Source: Chrysochromulina parva
Taxonomy: Eukaryota > Haptophyta > Prymnesiales > Chrysochromulinaceae
Direction: 5' to 3'
Assembly: GCA_002887195.1 (NCBI GenBank)
Contig: PJAB01001430.1
Span: 1 to 14,535, forward strand
Length of the DNA stretch: 14,535 nt
The position numbers were made by a program, and so were the translations under genes. Of this stretch, positions 1 through 9,338 are shown one piece after another. A model generated the notes under the pieces. The model had not been told where the DNA came from, searched no databases, and worked only from the letters and a program-made list of their open reading frames with translations. The stretch's first letter is position 1. Every line of letters begins with the position of its first letter.

Positions 1-185
1 CGGCCAGTGCAGCGGCTAGGACCTCGGCCGGAACCGCCATGCTGAAGATGCCACGCGGCTCCATGGTGCCTGTAATCCCAGCGAGAGAGACGAGGTCGAA
101 GACGGTGGAGGCGATGTAGTACCGGTACTGTGCCGGTAGGAATTCCGAACGCCGTTTCGCGGCCTTCACCATGAAGAAGTAATTC
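1..185 (-). CDS. Partial exon of an unrecognised protein, runs off the left edge
   Basis: A minus-strand frame is open from position 185 to the window edge, about 61 codons. It reads NYFFMVKAAKRRSEF, then a stretch containing RYYIASTVFDLVSLAGITG and FSMAVPAEVLAAALA. The codons favour G or C in the third position, like the real genes here. Immediately upstream on the minus strand is a long pyrimidine tract (complement of about 191-243) ending in CCAG at 189-186, which looks like a 3' splice site; that is why I start the exon at 185. If there is no splicing, the ATG at 172-170 is an alternative start. The middle part is moderately hydrophobic (about 15 residues), too short to call a membrane segment. 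I do not recognise the family, and the 3' end lies outside the window. Confidence 0.4.
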
Positions 186-190
186 CTGGC

Positions 191-243
191 CAGCGGTGGA
201 AAGATAATAAAAAGAAAAAGAGGGGAGAAAGAGGGAAAAGACT
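191..243 (+). promoter_or_regulatory. Polypurine/polypyrimidine tract, probable 3' splice-site tract
   Basis: The plus strand is almost all A and G here, so the minus strand is almost all C and T. Read on the minus strand it leads into CCAG and then an open reading frame, the normal order of a pyrimidine tract and splice acceptor. It could instead be a promoter tract ahead of the ATG at 172. Confidence 0.4.
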
Positions 244-1230
244 GAACGTGAGATGGAGGCTCCTACTTGTACTGCATGCACAGAGGCCATTAACGCGCGC
301 GCAGCGCAGCGCGCACGCGAACGCGTTATTGCACGCGCATACATGCGTGCGGATCGTGCGGGCTCGCAGCACCTTGTCGCAGCAGCCAGATATGCGCGTG
401 ATCCGAGCCCAGAGACATTGTCGCTTCGACGTCAAACCTGTAACAGGGGACCCCTCTAAGCCTCTATTTTGTATCGGCTGGTGGTTCTTTTCGGGCACCG
501 CCTTAAAGCCGTATCCGCGGCAACATGACTACTTGGAGTCAGACTCCGTGTACAAGGCCGCCCCGTTGCAGAAAGTCCCCACTTTCACGACGCTTGTGCT
601 CTTTGCATCATGCGTCCTGGAATCGTCGCCGTACGCAAAGAAGATCACTTCCAGCACACTCGAACTCCTTCGTCGCAATGTCGACACGCGCGAGTCCTGG
701 TGTCCTCTGTGTGAGTGTCCGTGTCGCGGTGTTCGGTGGCAGGGTGGGGAGTGGCGCGGTGGGGGCGGATGCACAGGGTGCTTTCGCGTAACACTACTCG
801 TAACTCTCGACCGGTACTTTATCCGTATAGTTCTGGTGTACTCGAATTATCTCCCGGCGGGGGTCGGGTGGTGAACGCCCCGGCGTCGCGGGTCACAGAG
901 CGCAGACGCGCGGCGCGGACGCGGAGCGCCCGGGAGGCCCGGACCCGGACGCTGGGCCGGGCGCGTGCGGTCCGCGACCGCGTGATCCGTGAAGGCGTGC
1001 GAGGCGTGTCTGATCTCCGGATCGCGACCTGGCGCGGCGCTGCCGTGTTCCGACGTTACCGGGGTACCCGAACTTCGGGTCGCGCCGATCGCTTATTTTT
1101 CATTTTTACGTTTCGGAATGTACAAACATCCGATCCGCAAAGCCAAACCAATCACGCGTCCCCTCGCCACGTGTACGCTGCCGGTTGGCGATGTTTACTT
1201 ACTTACTTACTTAACCAATCTGATAACCAA
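244..1230. other. Apparently non-coding spacer, about 1 kb
   Basis: No recognisable gene or RNA gene was found. Visible details: a CG-alternating, Z-DNA-prone stretch at about 291-345; a minus-strand frame (774 down to 166) interrupted only by a TAG at 529-531; a very GC-rich block at about 850-1090; a perfect 7-bp inverted repeat ACCCGAA-C-TTCGGGT at 1066-1080; and the 15-mer AACCAATCACGCGTC at 1146-1160, repeated at 1225-1239, where the second copy overlaps the VWA8 stop codon. A shorter AACCAATC also occurs at 1213-1220. The right end serves as the 3' flank of VWA8. Confidence 0.5.
1197..1212. repeat. (ACTT)4 microsatellite just after the VWA8 stop
   Basis: Four ACTT units on the plus strand, AAGT on the VWA8 sense strand, beginning 19 bases beyond the stop codon. 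The sense strand therefore carries three overlapping GTAAGT hexamers, the consensus 5' splice-site/U1 snRNA-binding sequence. Confidence 0.85.
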
Positions 1231-3962
1231 TCACGCGTCGCGCAGCACCGACGACGAGAACGCGTTGCGGAAGGCTTTCGGGAGATCTGCCGCGTCGAGG
1301 CAAATGGAGCCACGGCCGGGGGGTAGGCTCGCCTGCAGCCGCTCGGCGGCGCCGCCCAGGCTGGAGAGGAAGATGGCATGAGCGTGTACCTTGTGATTCG
1401 AAGTGAGCGCCGTCGCGAGCTGCTGCGGCCGCACACCGTACCGCTCGAGGTTGGCGTCGGAGAGCAAGAAGACAAAGGCCTCGTCCGCCTCGGGCAGGCG
1501 CGAGGCCACCTCGTCGATCGCGGCGTACGTGGCCTCGAGCGTGTGGTCACCGCTGTTGCAGAACTGCGTGTGCACCGCCATCCTCTGAATGAGCTTGAGC
1601 CGTTCCATCTCATTAGCGGGCGGCGCGCCGTACTCGACGAGCGGCAGCGCCTCGGTGTCGCCCGAGTGGCCGACGAGCGAGTACCGGTATCGGTGCTCAA
1701 AGCCCTCGAAGGCTTCAAAGAGGAGGACGGCCGTCTGCAGGCAGCGCTCGAGCCGCCTGTCGTGCCCGTTGAAGTAGTACATCGAGCCGCTAAGGTCGAG
1801 CACGAAGCGTAGCAGCTTCGGCTTCAGCTGCGGGGCGCCTTGTTCAGGTGGCTGCTCGGCACGGCGCCGGTACACGGCGCGCTCGCCGGCGATGCCGTCG
1901 ACTAGACGACTCTCGTCGAGCTCGCCGTGCGACTGCCGATGGAGCCAGACGCGCTCGGTGGAGCGCGCCTCGCGCGCCTGCAGCAGCACCCGCAGCTGGT
2001 CGACTTCTTTTCGGATCGGCTTGCTCAGGCTCTCATACATTGAGGCCTCGTGCTCGGACATGTCAATCTCCTTGAGCCGCTCCCTGTACGCCTCGAGGGC
2101 CATCTCGCGCGCCGCCTTGAGCGCCTCGGGGCTCACATTCGCCTTCTCGGCGTCGCTGATCTGATGGATCGGATTGCCGTCCGAGAGCCGGTAAGGGCCG
2201 CCCTTGCCTCCGAGACCCGCTGTGTCGCGCCCGCCCGTGCCGCCAGCCCACGTGTTCCCCCCCACGTGGGGAGCACCGGTCTCATCCACCTTGCCGTGCT
2301 TGGGCGCCGTGGCGGCCTTGGGGCTCGGAAAGTTCTGGATGATCGACAGGTTCTTGGCGTCGAGCGTCAGCCCGCCCCCGCCACCCGGGCCGCCTTCGCC
2401 GCCCGGGGCGCCCTTCCATCCGACGATGGCGCGCCAGTCGGCGAGACCGTTGGCCAGGCTGGGCGTCGCCACCTGCCAAAGTACGAGCTCGCCGTTCCGA
2501 TGGAGTGTGACCGCGCCGCCGCCGGCCGCGGCCGGCACGGGCGCAAGCATCGCCACCTCCATCTGCTGCAGGCTCGCGTTCGTGCCGGCGCCCCAGCCGC
2601 CTCCGAAGCCGCCCGTTGGCTTCTGAGTCTCCTCGGGCGTCTCCTCACCCTCCTCTGATGACGGCGGTGCAGGCAGAAGCGGCAGTTGACGCAGCGTGCC
2701 TGCAGCAAGATCGACGAGCTGAAGCGCTGGCGGCTCGTCCGCGGCGGCAGGGAGTGCGTGCAGGAGCACGGGCGACTGCGCTGGCCCGGCGAGTGGTGGC
2801 CAGTCGCCCTCGGGCAGCGGGGCGCCCGCTGGCACAGAAGCCCGGCCGAGCCCACCGTCGCCCTGCCGAATCTGGGACACCATCGAGAAGAAGCGCACCG
2901 GCGCCAGAGGATCCTCGGAGGGGGGCACGCCGCCCACGCCAGCCTCGCCGTCGGCTGCGCCGCCCACGCCCTCGCCCTCGTTAGGGCGAGGGACGTGCTC
3001 TGCTGCGAGCGAAGGCGGCAGCGAGGGCGGCAGCGAGGGCACGCTCGCGCTGGGCGTCTTGTCGGGCGCGGGGCTGAAGCCGCTCGCCGTGGGAGGCGGC
3101 TGTGCTGCGGGCCGCCGGTGACGAAACGCAAAGGCGGCCTCGCCCTTGATGAGCGGCGCGGACTCGAGGCTCGTACCGAAGTGGGCACTCCCGCCGCTGA
3201 GCCCGAGGCTGCCTCCAGTGAGGATCGACGCAAACTCAACAGATTCGAGTGCCGCCTCAGACCCGACCGCCTCGCGTCGCACGGGGAGCAGACGCACGGG
3301 GACGGCGGAGTTGGAGGACGACGGTGGTGGCGCCTCCCACTGTACGATCGCTGCGTGCATCCCATCGCTGCCAAGCAGCAGGCAGCTGTCGGCTGAGAGC
3401 GCCCGAAGGGAGAGGGGTGCATGCAAGCCTGTTGGCATAGCCATCATAGCCTGCTGCAACAGCACCGTCGCGGGCTGCTCGCTCGGAGGGGGCACGGGCG
3501 CCGTTGCCGTTGACGTGGCTGGCACCTCGGCGTCAGCAGCTGCGGCGCCACCGCCGCTGCCCGAGTCGTCACGTGCCTGGGCGGCGGCGGCGGGCGGTGG
3601 TGCTGGCGGCGGCGGCGGCGGCGTCACACGCATCCACAGCCGCCCAAGATTCAGCTCGCCGGTGGGCGTGATGCTGACGAAATGGAGCCGCTCCGCCTCG
3701 CCCGGCACGGCCCCTACCAGCACGCTCGGCGGCTCGGTCGGTGTTTCGTCAGACGCCCCCGATGCGGACGACGCGCGTGAGAAGGGGTTGAGGAACCCAA
3801 CCGCCGTGCGAGCCGGCGATGGCTCAGTAGCTTCCTCGACTGAGGACACAAATGCCGGGGGCAGCGCCAAGGTGCGCACGAGCACGCTCGGTGCGTCGGC
3901 CAGATTGGGCGCGAGCAGCGGCGACGGAGCGGCCGCGGGGATCACCGAACGAGCGGCGCTGC

Positions 3963-4005
<43 letters not shown>

Positions 4006-7000
4006 ACCATCGGCGACGTCGCTGTCGGATCCGGGTGTGAGCCAGAGCAGCTGTCGCCCCGGCAACGCTCCGGGCTGGTGCAAGAGGAGGCCTCCGCCCA
4101 CTGCCGCCGGCAACGCATGCAGCGACACGCCCTGCGCGGCGGCGGCGGATGAGGCGCCGAGGCCGACGGCGCTGAAGCGCCGTCCACCGAGCGCCACGTG
4201 TGCCACGCGTCGCCCATCGGGCGAGTACGAGAAGAGATGCAGGCCGCTGAAGCTCGTGGTGAGCACGTGGACGGTGCCATCGGTGCCGGCGGTCAGTGCG
4301 GCCACGGCGGAGCACTGGAGGCCGGTGGGGAGCCGCCAGCGCCGTACTTCCTCGGTGAAGACCCGCATTCGCCCGAGCTGCAAGCTTGCCGTGGGCGCGG
4401 GCGCCTCGTCGCGCGAGAGCTGAAACGTAGCCTTGCGCGCCGCCCACTGGCCCACCGGCACCTGCTCAGCGGCCGCACGCTGCACTGCGCCTGCGCTCGG
4501 AACCCACCTCTCGGCCACCTCCGACACGGGCAGCGCCGTCTCGGGCGCGAGCTCGACAGCAAAGGATTCCGAGCCGACGGCGGCCGGGATGCCGTGACGG
4601 CGCAGCACGCCCGCGATCTGCGAGGCGATCTGCGGCTGGGGCGCATCAAAGGCGAAGACATTCTCGGCGGCGCCGAGGAGGCCGTCGGACGGGTAGCGCT
4701 CCATGTGACGCACGAGCGCCACTGCCTCACGCGTCGAGTACGGGTATGCGAGCCGCCCGTCGGTCGCCATCGTGCGCAGCTCCGCGAAGAGGCCAGCGAC
4801 GCGCCCGAGCACGGAGTCGGCCACCGAGGGAGCGTACTTGCGCAGCAGCTTGAGCTCGGAGGCGAGGTCGGGGTTTTCGACCGTATGGCAGCTGAGCACG
4901 TCGCCGCACTCGCGGAAAAAGTCGTTGCCCAAGAACGGGAAGCCGGGCTTGTTCGCGAGAACAATCGCGCGGAAGCCGGCGGCGATGGGCAGGAGCCCTT
5001 CGCGCGGCTCCGTGCCGCTCGGCACGACGCGCCGTCCGTCGGCGAGCAGCATGCGTCCCTCGCTCAGCAGGCTCCGCAGTACGGCGACCACCTCGAGTGG
5101 CGCCTTGTCGGCTTCGTCCACCACGAGCACACGGCCCGCTGTGATGGCGCGCACCAGAGGCGCTGCGCAGATGAGATTCGATCGCGCAGCCGACTCAGCA
5201 CGGGCACGCATGTGGGGGTGTGGGGGGGAGCACGCATGTGGGTGTGTGGGGGATGCCGCGCATGCGACTATGGGCGCGAGACTCGGGGAGCGCCGTCTTG
5301 GGCGAGACTCGGGGAGCGCCGTACAATCCTCCCACTGCAGCTTGCCGTCGACGAGGGTAGGCGTCTGCGTGAGCGCTGCGACCGTCACGTCCCGGTGCAG
5401 CTGCATGTACTCGCGCTCGCGCCGCAGCAGCCCGAGCATCCGATCGACGAGCTTGTTCTTGCCCACACCCTGGCTGCCGATGAGTAGCAAGTGCGCGCCC
5501 ACTGTCCAGTCCTTGAGCATCGACTGAAGGACGAGAGAGTGGCGCGGGCTGTCGTAGAAGAGCACATCGGGGACTAACTCCGGCCGCGCCGCCGGCGTGA
5601 TGCCGCCGAGCCGCACGTCGCCCAAGACGACGCTCTCGGTGCCGTCCGGTGCGGCCTCGCGCCGTGGTGGTGGCAAGTCGACTCTCGCCGCTGCCGCCGC
5701 CGCCGTCGGGAGTCCTGCGCGGCGCATGAGCTCCGACAGCTCGAGCTCAGCCGACTCGGAGAGCGCGCCCTGCCGCCCCGCTATCTCGCGCATGACCGTG
5801 CTGCTCACGTCGGCCGGGTAGAGGCTCGCGTGGCGCGCGGCGCGCAGCAGGCCACGCGTGGAGAGCCCAAGGGCGTGCCGCGTGGACGTCTGGACCAGCA
5901 GCTGATGGAGGGAGAGCAGCTGGCTGCGCGCCAACGCCGCGCCCCGCGGCTCGACAGAAGGGGAGGCGGCCGCGGCCGCCGCGCTCGCCTGGTGCGCCAC
6001 CAAGGCCTCTGTGTCGGCCAGATCGAGCCTGTCCACACGATGGAAATGGAACAATCCGAGCGTTTCTGAGCCGAGCCAACTGCCACTACCTCCCGCTGCG
6101 GCGCCAGCGCTCGAGCTGGCCTCCTCGGCCCACGCTTGCGGTGGCTCGGCGGTCGCAAGCACGCGGAAGGCCGGGTGGATGGGCACGAGCTTGCCGCACA
6201 CGGCTGCGGCGGCGAGCGCGTCGCCGGCCGAGGCAGCAAGCAGAGCGTCGTACCGAGCGCGCGGCACGAGGCGCGTGCCATCGGGCAGTTGGAGCTCGCG
6301 GTCCGTCAGGAGACGGCCGAGCGTTGCGGCGAGCACGCCTGGCGGCAGCCGATGGACGTTGTCCAGCACGAGCAGCTCACCATCCAGGGCGGCACGCACG
6401 GGCTCTGAATGCTCCCATCGTGTCGAGCCGTCCCGAGCAGTCACTCGCCGCTGCAGCAAGTCACGAGCGGATAGGTCAGCGTAGCAGTAGACCGTCACGC
6501 CATCATAACCGAGGGCGGAGGCGAAGCGGCGTGCGGCAGCAGTCTTGCCACTTCCCTTGGGCCCGATCAGGCACATGTCCATCCCTACCGCATGGTCCTG
6601 CAGCATGGCAGAGAAGAGCGCCGACTGACGCGGCAGGTCGGCAAGTAGGCCGCCCTCGAGCCCATCGCAGTGGGCTCCCGAGCGACGGCCAAGGTGAGGG
6701 CCGCAGGTGAGCGTGGTGCGGACGCGCTCGGCGCCTATCGTGGCCGTCCACACCGCCTCCGCCACGCGCGTTCCTTCCACCGACCCTTCCACCGAGATGC
6801 TGTCGAAGACGTACGGGGCGGCGCCACCGCTGCCGCCGTCGCTGGCGATGGGCAGCTCAAGACGCGCGAGCAGGCTGCGCACCTCGGGCGTGGACGCGGC
6901 GTGCGGCAGCAGCCGTGGAAGCAGCGTGGCGAGCGGCGCGCCCGGGAAGACGCTAATGAGCTTCGCCATCGAGACAAGAGTCGCCGCGGGAGGGCACGGC

Positions 7001-7878
7001 ATGGACAGATCGGCGCTGCCGCCGCCACCGCCGCCGCCCGTACGCGTGGCGTGCAATGCATCGAGCGCATCGAGCGCATCCACCGCCTTGGCCAGCTCCG
7101 ACGCGGCCGTCGGCGCCAGCTCGGCGAGCGCCGCCTTGCGCGCGGCCGCCGGCGGTGCCGGCACCACGCGCGCCTGGAAGCGCGAGCGGAGCGGTGGATC
7201 CAGCGGTGTGCCAGGGAAGCGCGGGACCGGAAGCCCCAGCGCCACGACCATGAAATCGGGCGAGACGCGTAGCAGCCGCCTGCTCGCCAGCTCCGCGTCG
7301 CTCATCCCCTCTCGGCGCAGCGCGTCCACGCGATCCGGGTGCATCAGAAAGCCCCCATCCTCAAGAGCCATCTCGCGATTCTCGAGCAGGTTGTTGATGA
7401 TGGGCAGCAGGTTGCGCTCGGCCTTCTCGAGGCCTTCGAGCACGAGCAAGCGGCCCCGCAGCGCCGCTTCCACCACCGGCTGATTGACATACTCGACCGA
7501 GCCGCCGCCCACCAGCTCGCGCCTCTGCTTGAGGTCCGACTCAGTGGTGTCTCGGCTGATGGAGACGACCTCGACCTCGCGCTCGGTCAGCTCGGCGAAC
7601 CGGAAAATGAGCTGCCGCAACGCAGCCGGATGGCTCCCGAGCAGCATCGCATCCTGCCGCAGCGTCTGCTTCTTCATGAGCCATTGAACGATCTCGAGAG
7701 CGTGCTGGCTATCGGAGTAGGCGACGCCACGCAGGCTCGCCGGGCTCGGCATGAGCGCAGGCAGTCCGCCTATGGGCGAGAGCTCCACGTTGCCGATGCG
7801 CACGGTGCAGGAACACAGGAGGCGGCTCGAGGCCGAGCCGAGCCGCGACGCCATGCCGAGGCCGCCGAGGCGGTGCAT
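1231..7878 (-). CDS. VWA8: VWA8: giant AAA+ ATPase with C-terminal von Willebrand A domain
   Basis: The frame is 2215 codons before the stop; removing the intron at 5163-5324 gives 2161 residues, against about 1900 in animals. VWA8 is a midasin/dynein-related AAA+ ATPase reported from mitochondria; its exact role is poorly known. Three AAA modules are visible (unspliced numbering). The first has a degenerate P-loop, LLGSHPAALRQ (about 78-88), and LLVLEGLEKAE. The second has LIGPKGSGKT (about 437-446) and LLVLDNVHR. The third has LIGSQGVGKNK (about 798-808) and VLVVDEADKAP. A poorly conserved, low-complexity linker (about 1250-1850) follows, then the hallmark PHVGGNTWAGGTGGRDTAGL and a VWA domain with MIDAS motif DLSGSMY at about 2028. 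The ATG at 7878 opens the frame; an ATG at 7854 (MASRLGSASSRLL) also looks like a mitochondrial targeting start. The 5' flank is a decayed GH31 gene. Confidence 0.95.
2969..2992. repeat. Perfect 10-bp hairpin within VWA8 coding sequence
   Basis: CCCTCGCCCT at 2969-2978, a CGTT loop, and AGGGCGAGGG at 2983-2992 form a perfect inverted repeat. It encodes PRPNEGEG in the variable linker. It is probably a by-product of GC-rich low-complexity sequence. Confidence 0.8.
3965..4003. repeat. (GAC)13 trinucleotide repeat encoding a poly-serine run in VWA8
   Basis: Thirteen perfect GAC units on the plus strand. On the coding strand they are read as TCG and give the serine run in the low-complexity linker of VWA8. 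Perfect trinucleotide arrays of this kind are length-unstable, so this is a likely polymorphic site between strains. Confidence 0.95.
5204..5255. repeat. 26-bp tandem duplication inside the VWA8 intron (G-rich)
   Basis: Units at 5204-5229 and 5230-5255 both begin GCACGCATGTGGG and match at 22 of the first 23 positions. The plus strand is G-rich, so the transcript is C-rich. Confidence 0.85.
5276..5322. repeat. Second 26-bp-period duplication in the VWA8 intron
   Basis: A 21-bp word containing GACTCGGGGAGCGCC occurs identically at 5276-5296 and 5302-5322, again offset by 26 bp. The right copy reaches into the GT donor of the intron, so the two copies are near-duplicates of the sequence just inside the 5' splice site. 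Confidence 0.9.
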
Positions 7879-7899
7879 GATGATGATTTTGTGAAAAGG

Positions 7900-8518
7900 T
7901 CAGCTAGAATCCATCCCCAAAGATATACCGGTACGAGCGCGTACTCCTGCTCGGGCGTAGGAGAAGTTCTTGCAACGCTTGTACAGAGGGAACGTGCCGA
8001 GCGGCGTCGTGCCGTCGGCCCACGTCTGCGTATCCACGCCAGTAAAGACGTTCTGCCAGACTAGTCCTGCTTGCTTGGGCAGAGGCGGGAGATCTAGACG
8101 CGGCGGGAAGCGACGCCCTTGTGCAAGACGGGCGCCACTAGATGGTCCGGGCCGAACATCTGTTCGTCATCCACCATCTGGCTCCCAGAGTCGTCATGGA
8201 AGTCGAAGAAGAGTGGGAGCATAGCGAGGCACAACCTTCGGGCTGAGCTGACCCTTAGTCGGAAAGCTGGGATCCCAAGGGAACGCGGCGTGCTGGCCGA
8301 GACCGTAGATGCGTTCGCCCTCCGCTCCATGGCGTCGATTGCCATCTCAAGCGAAGAGAAGCCCGCAAGGGGTGTGGCGTCGTGGTCGTTGGCGTCAGGC
8401 GCCTCACACTCTTCTCGCTGAGCATAACTTTTCCATCGGACACATGGTGAATGTGAGCCTCCCATCGGCGCGGAGGGTCGCATTGAGATTACCGCTGATC
8501 AAGTGGTCAGGCCCAGCG
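7900..8518 (-). pseudogene. Decayed glycoside hydrolase family 31 (alpha-glucosidase/alpha-xylosidase-like) relic
   Basis: GH31 pieces occur in collinear order on the minus strand but in shifting frames. They are GNLNATLRADGRLTFT (about 8490-8446), HVSDGKVMLSEKSVRRLTP (8446-8390), DATPLAGFSSLE (about 8381-8343), GERIYGLGQH with the following KGQLSPKV (8319-8230), LPLFFDFHDD to DEQMFGPDHLVAPVL to SRRV (about 8220-8097, then a TAG at 8096-8094), and LPPLPKQAG, VWQNVFTGVDTQTWADGTTP, FPLYKR (8091-7900). These correspond to the N-terminal beta-sandwich and the C-terminal domain of GH31 enzymes. The catalytic barrel, normally several hundred residues with the nucleophile and acid/base aspartates, is missing between 8230 and 8222. 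Five frame changes plus this deletion make a functional enzyme very unlikely. The tail abuts the VWA8 start. Confidence 0.85.
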
Positions 8519-8597
8519 AGTGACGCTGTGAGGCATTCTGTGATCGGCGGTTGCACCAACGATGAAATCACAGCCGACGCCGAATGGGCGCCTCCAC

Positions 8598-9338
8598 TCA
8601 CGAGTCCGCCTCTCGCTCCCGCTCACAGAACCGCCTCATCGAGCGCGTTGCATCTGCGGCAAAGCGTCGCTGCTGCGCCAGCACGTACGGGTACGTGAGC
8701 CAAGACAGGGGGTGGCGTGGCCGCGAGAGCGAGCGGATCTCGAGCTCGACAGCACCGGTCGACTCGTCGAGCCGCACCTCGATGCACTCCTCGCCCGCAA
8801 GGAGATGCCGCTGCGTCGTGCCAAAGCTGATCGATCGTCCCGGCTTGGCCCACAGCACACGATTGGCATTCAGCAGCCAAACAAAACCTAGTTGCCGCGA
8901 AGCCACGACGAGGGTGTCACCGTCGCGCCGCACGCACAGCCAGTCTTGCTCAAAGAGATCGAGGTCATCAAGTGCGCTCTGCGCACGGGCGAGCGCCTCG
9001 CGCCCATGCCCGATGCGTCGCACGTGTTGCACGAGCCACCAGCCATGGCGTGGGAGGCTTTTGGCCGTCTCCGTCGAGCCTTGGTACACACTCATTGGCG
9101 TTTTGCGCGCAGCCTCGATGGCAGCACGAAGGCAGTGTTCTGGTGGCGGCCCGATGCCGAGGTGAATCGGTGGAACATACGGCAGGGTAGCGGTGAGAGT
9201 CGGTCCCGCGGCCACGATTACCCAGTGCATGAAATGCATGCATGAAAGGCGTCGCGAGCGGTCGTGAACGATGATGGGGATTTGGGCAGGGGCAGTGAAT
9301 TGAATGTGTGTCAATGAAAGTACAGCGGCGCTCATCAA
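8598..9338 (-). CDS. DUF1990 / UPF0548 family protein
   Basis: 246 residues. Residues about 98-236 match the DUF1990 (UPF0548) family known from bacteria, cyanobacteria and plants. Visible are HGWWLVQHVRRIGHGREAL, a central FEQDWLCV, the pair GTTQRHLLAGEECIEV, the conserved SLSRPRHPLSWLTYPYV, and QQRRFAADATRSM at the end. The biochemical function of the family is unknown to me. The N-terminal 95 residues are longer than in most members, so one of the internal methionines at codons 34 or 37 (positions 9239 and 9230) could be the true start; the frame is open either way. A TATAAG on the minus strand at 9401-9396 and a TACCGGTA palindrome at 9348-9355 lie just upstream of the ATG. The gene is intact and has the same orientation as VWA8 and the GH31 relic. 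Confidence 0.85.
   Translation of the reverse strand: MMSAAVLSLTHIQFTAPAQIPIIVHDRSRRLSCMHFMHWVIVAAGPTLTATLPYVPPIHLGIGPPPEHCLRAAIEAARKTPMSVYQGSTETAKSLPRHGWWLVQHVRRIGHGREALARAQSALDDLDLFEQDWLCVRRDGDTLVVASRQLGFVWLLNANRVLWAKPGRSISFGTTQRHLLAGEECIEVRLDESTGAVELEIRSLSRPRHPLSWLTYPYVLAQQRRFAADATRSMRRFCEREREADS

Larger units (their letters stand above)
5163..5324 (-). other. VWA8 intron, 162 bp, GT-AG, multiple of three and stop-free
   Basis: On the minus strand exon 1 ends ...GAGGATT, the intron starts GTACGG and ends CTGCGCAG, and exon 2 starts CGCCTCTGG. Joining them turns the junction into WEDSPLVRA, exactly the pattern conserved in VWA8 proteins before the Walker B DEADKAP. Left in, it adds 54 residues rich in Pro, His, Ala and Arg that have no counterpart in the family. 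The intron is phase 1, divisible by three and has no in-frame stop, so a naive ORF reads straight through it. It holds two tandem duplications, each with a 26-bp period (about 5204-5255 and 5276-5322). Confidence 0.85.

Noticed and set aside
715..1381. Plus-strand frames in the GC-rich spacer
   Set aside because: Arg-rich composition typical of random GC-rich DNA, mutually overlapping, no motif.
2367..3422. Minus-strand frame of 351 codons in another frame of VWA8
   Set aside because: Overlaps VWA8 on the same strand; Arg/Ser/Pro-rich shadow of the variable linker.
3146..4423. Long plus-strand frame (425 codons) opposite VWA8
   Set aside because: It mirrors the low-complexity linker of VWA8; Ser/Arg/Ala-rich with no family features. 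In GC-rich coding DNA the antisense frames stay open by chance.
5204..5322. Possible CRISPR-like array from the repeated words
   Set aside because: Only two copies of each word, no regular spacers, and located in an intron of a eukaryotic gene.
5163..5324. Reading the 54-residue Pro/His/Arg stretch in VWA8 as a lineage-specific insertion
   Set aside because: Removing it with perfect GT-AG borders restores the conserved EDSPLVRA junction, so an intron is the better explanation.
4198..5487. Plus-strand frame of 429 codons opposite the third AAA module of VWA8
   Set aside because: Antisense of a clearly conserved coding region; His/Arg-rich with no recognisable motif.
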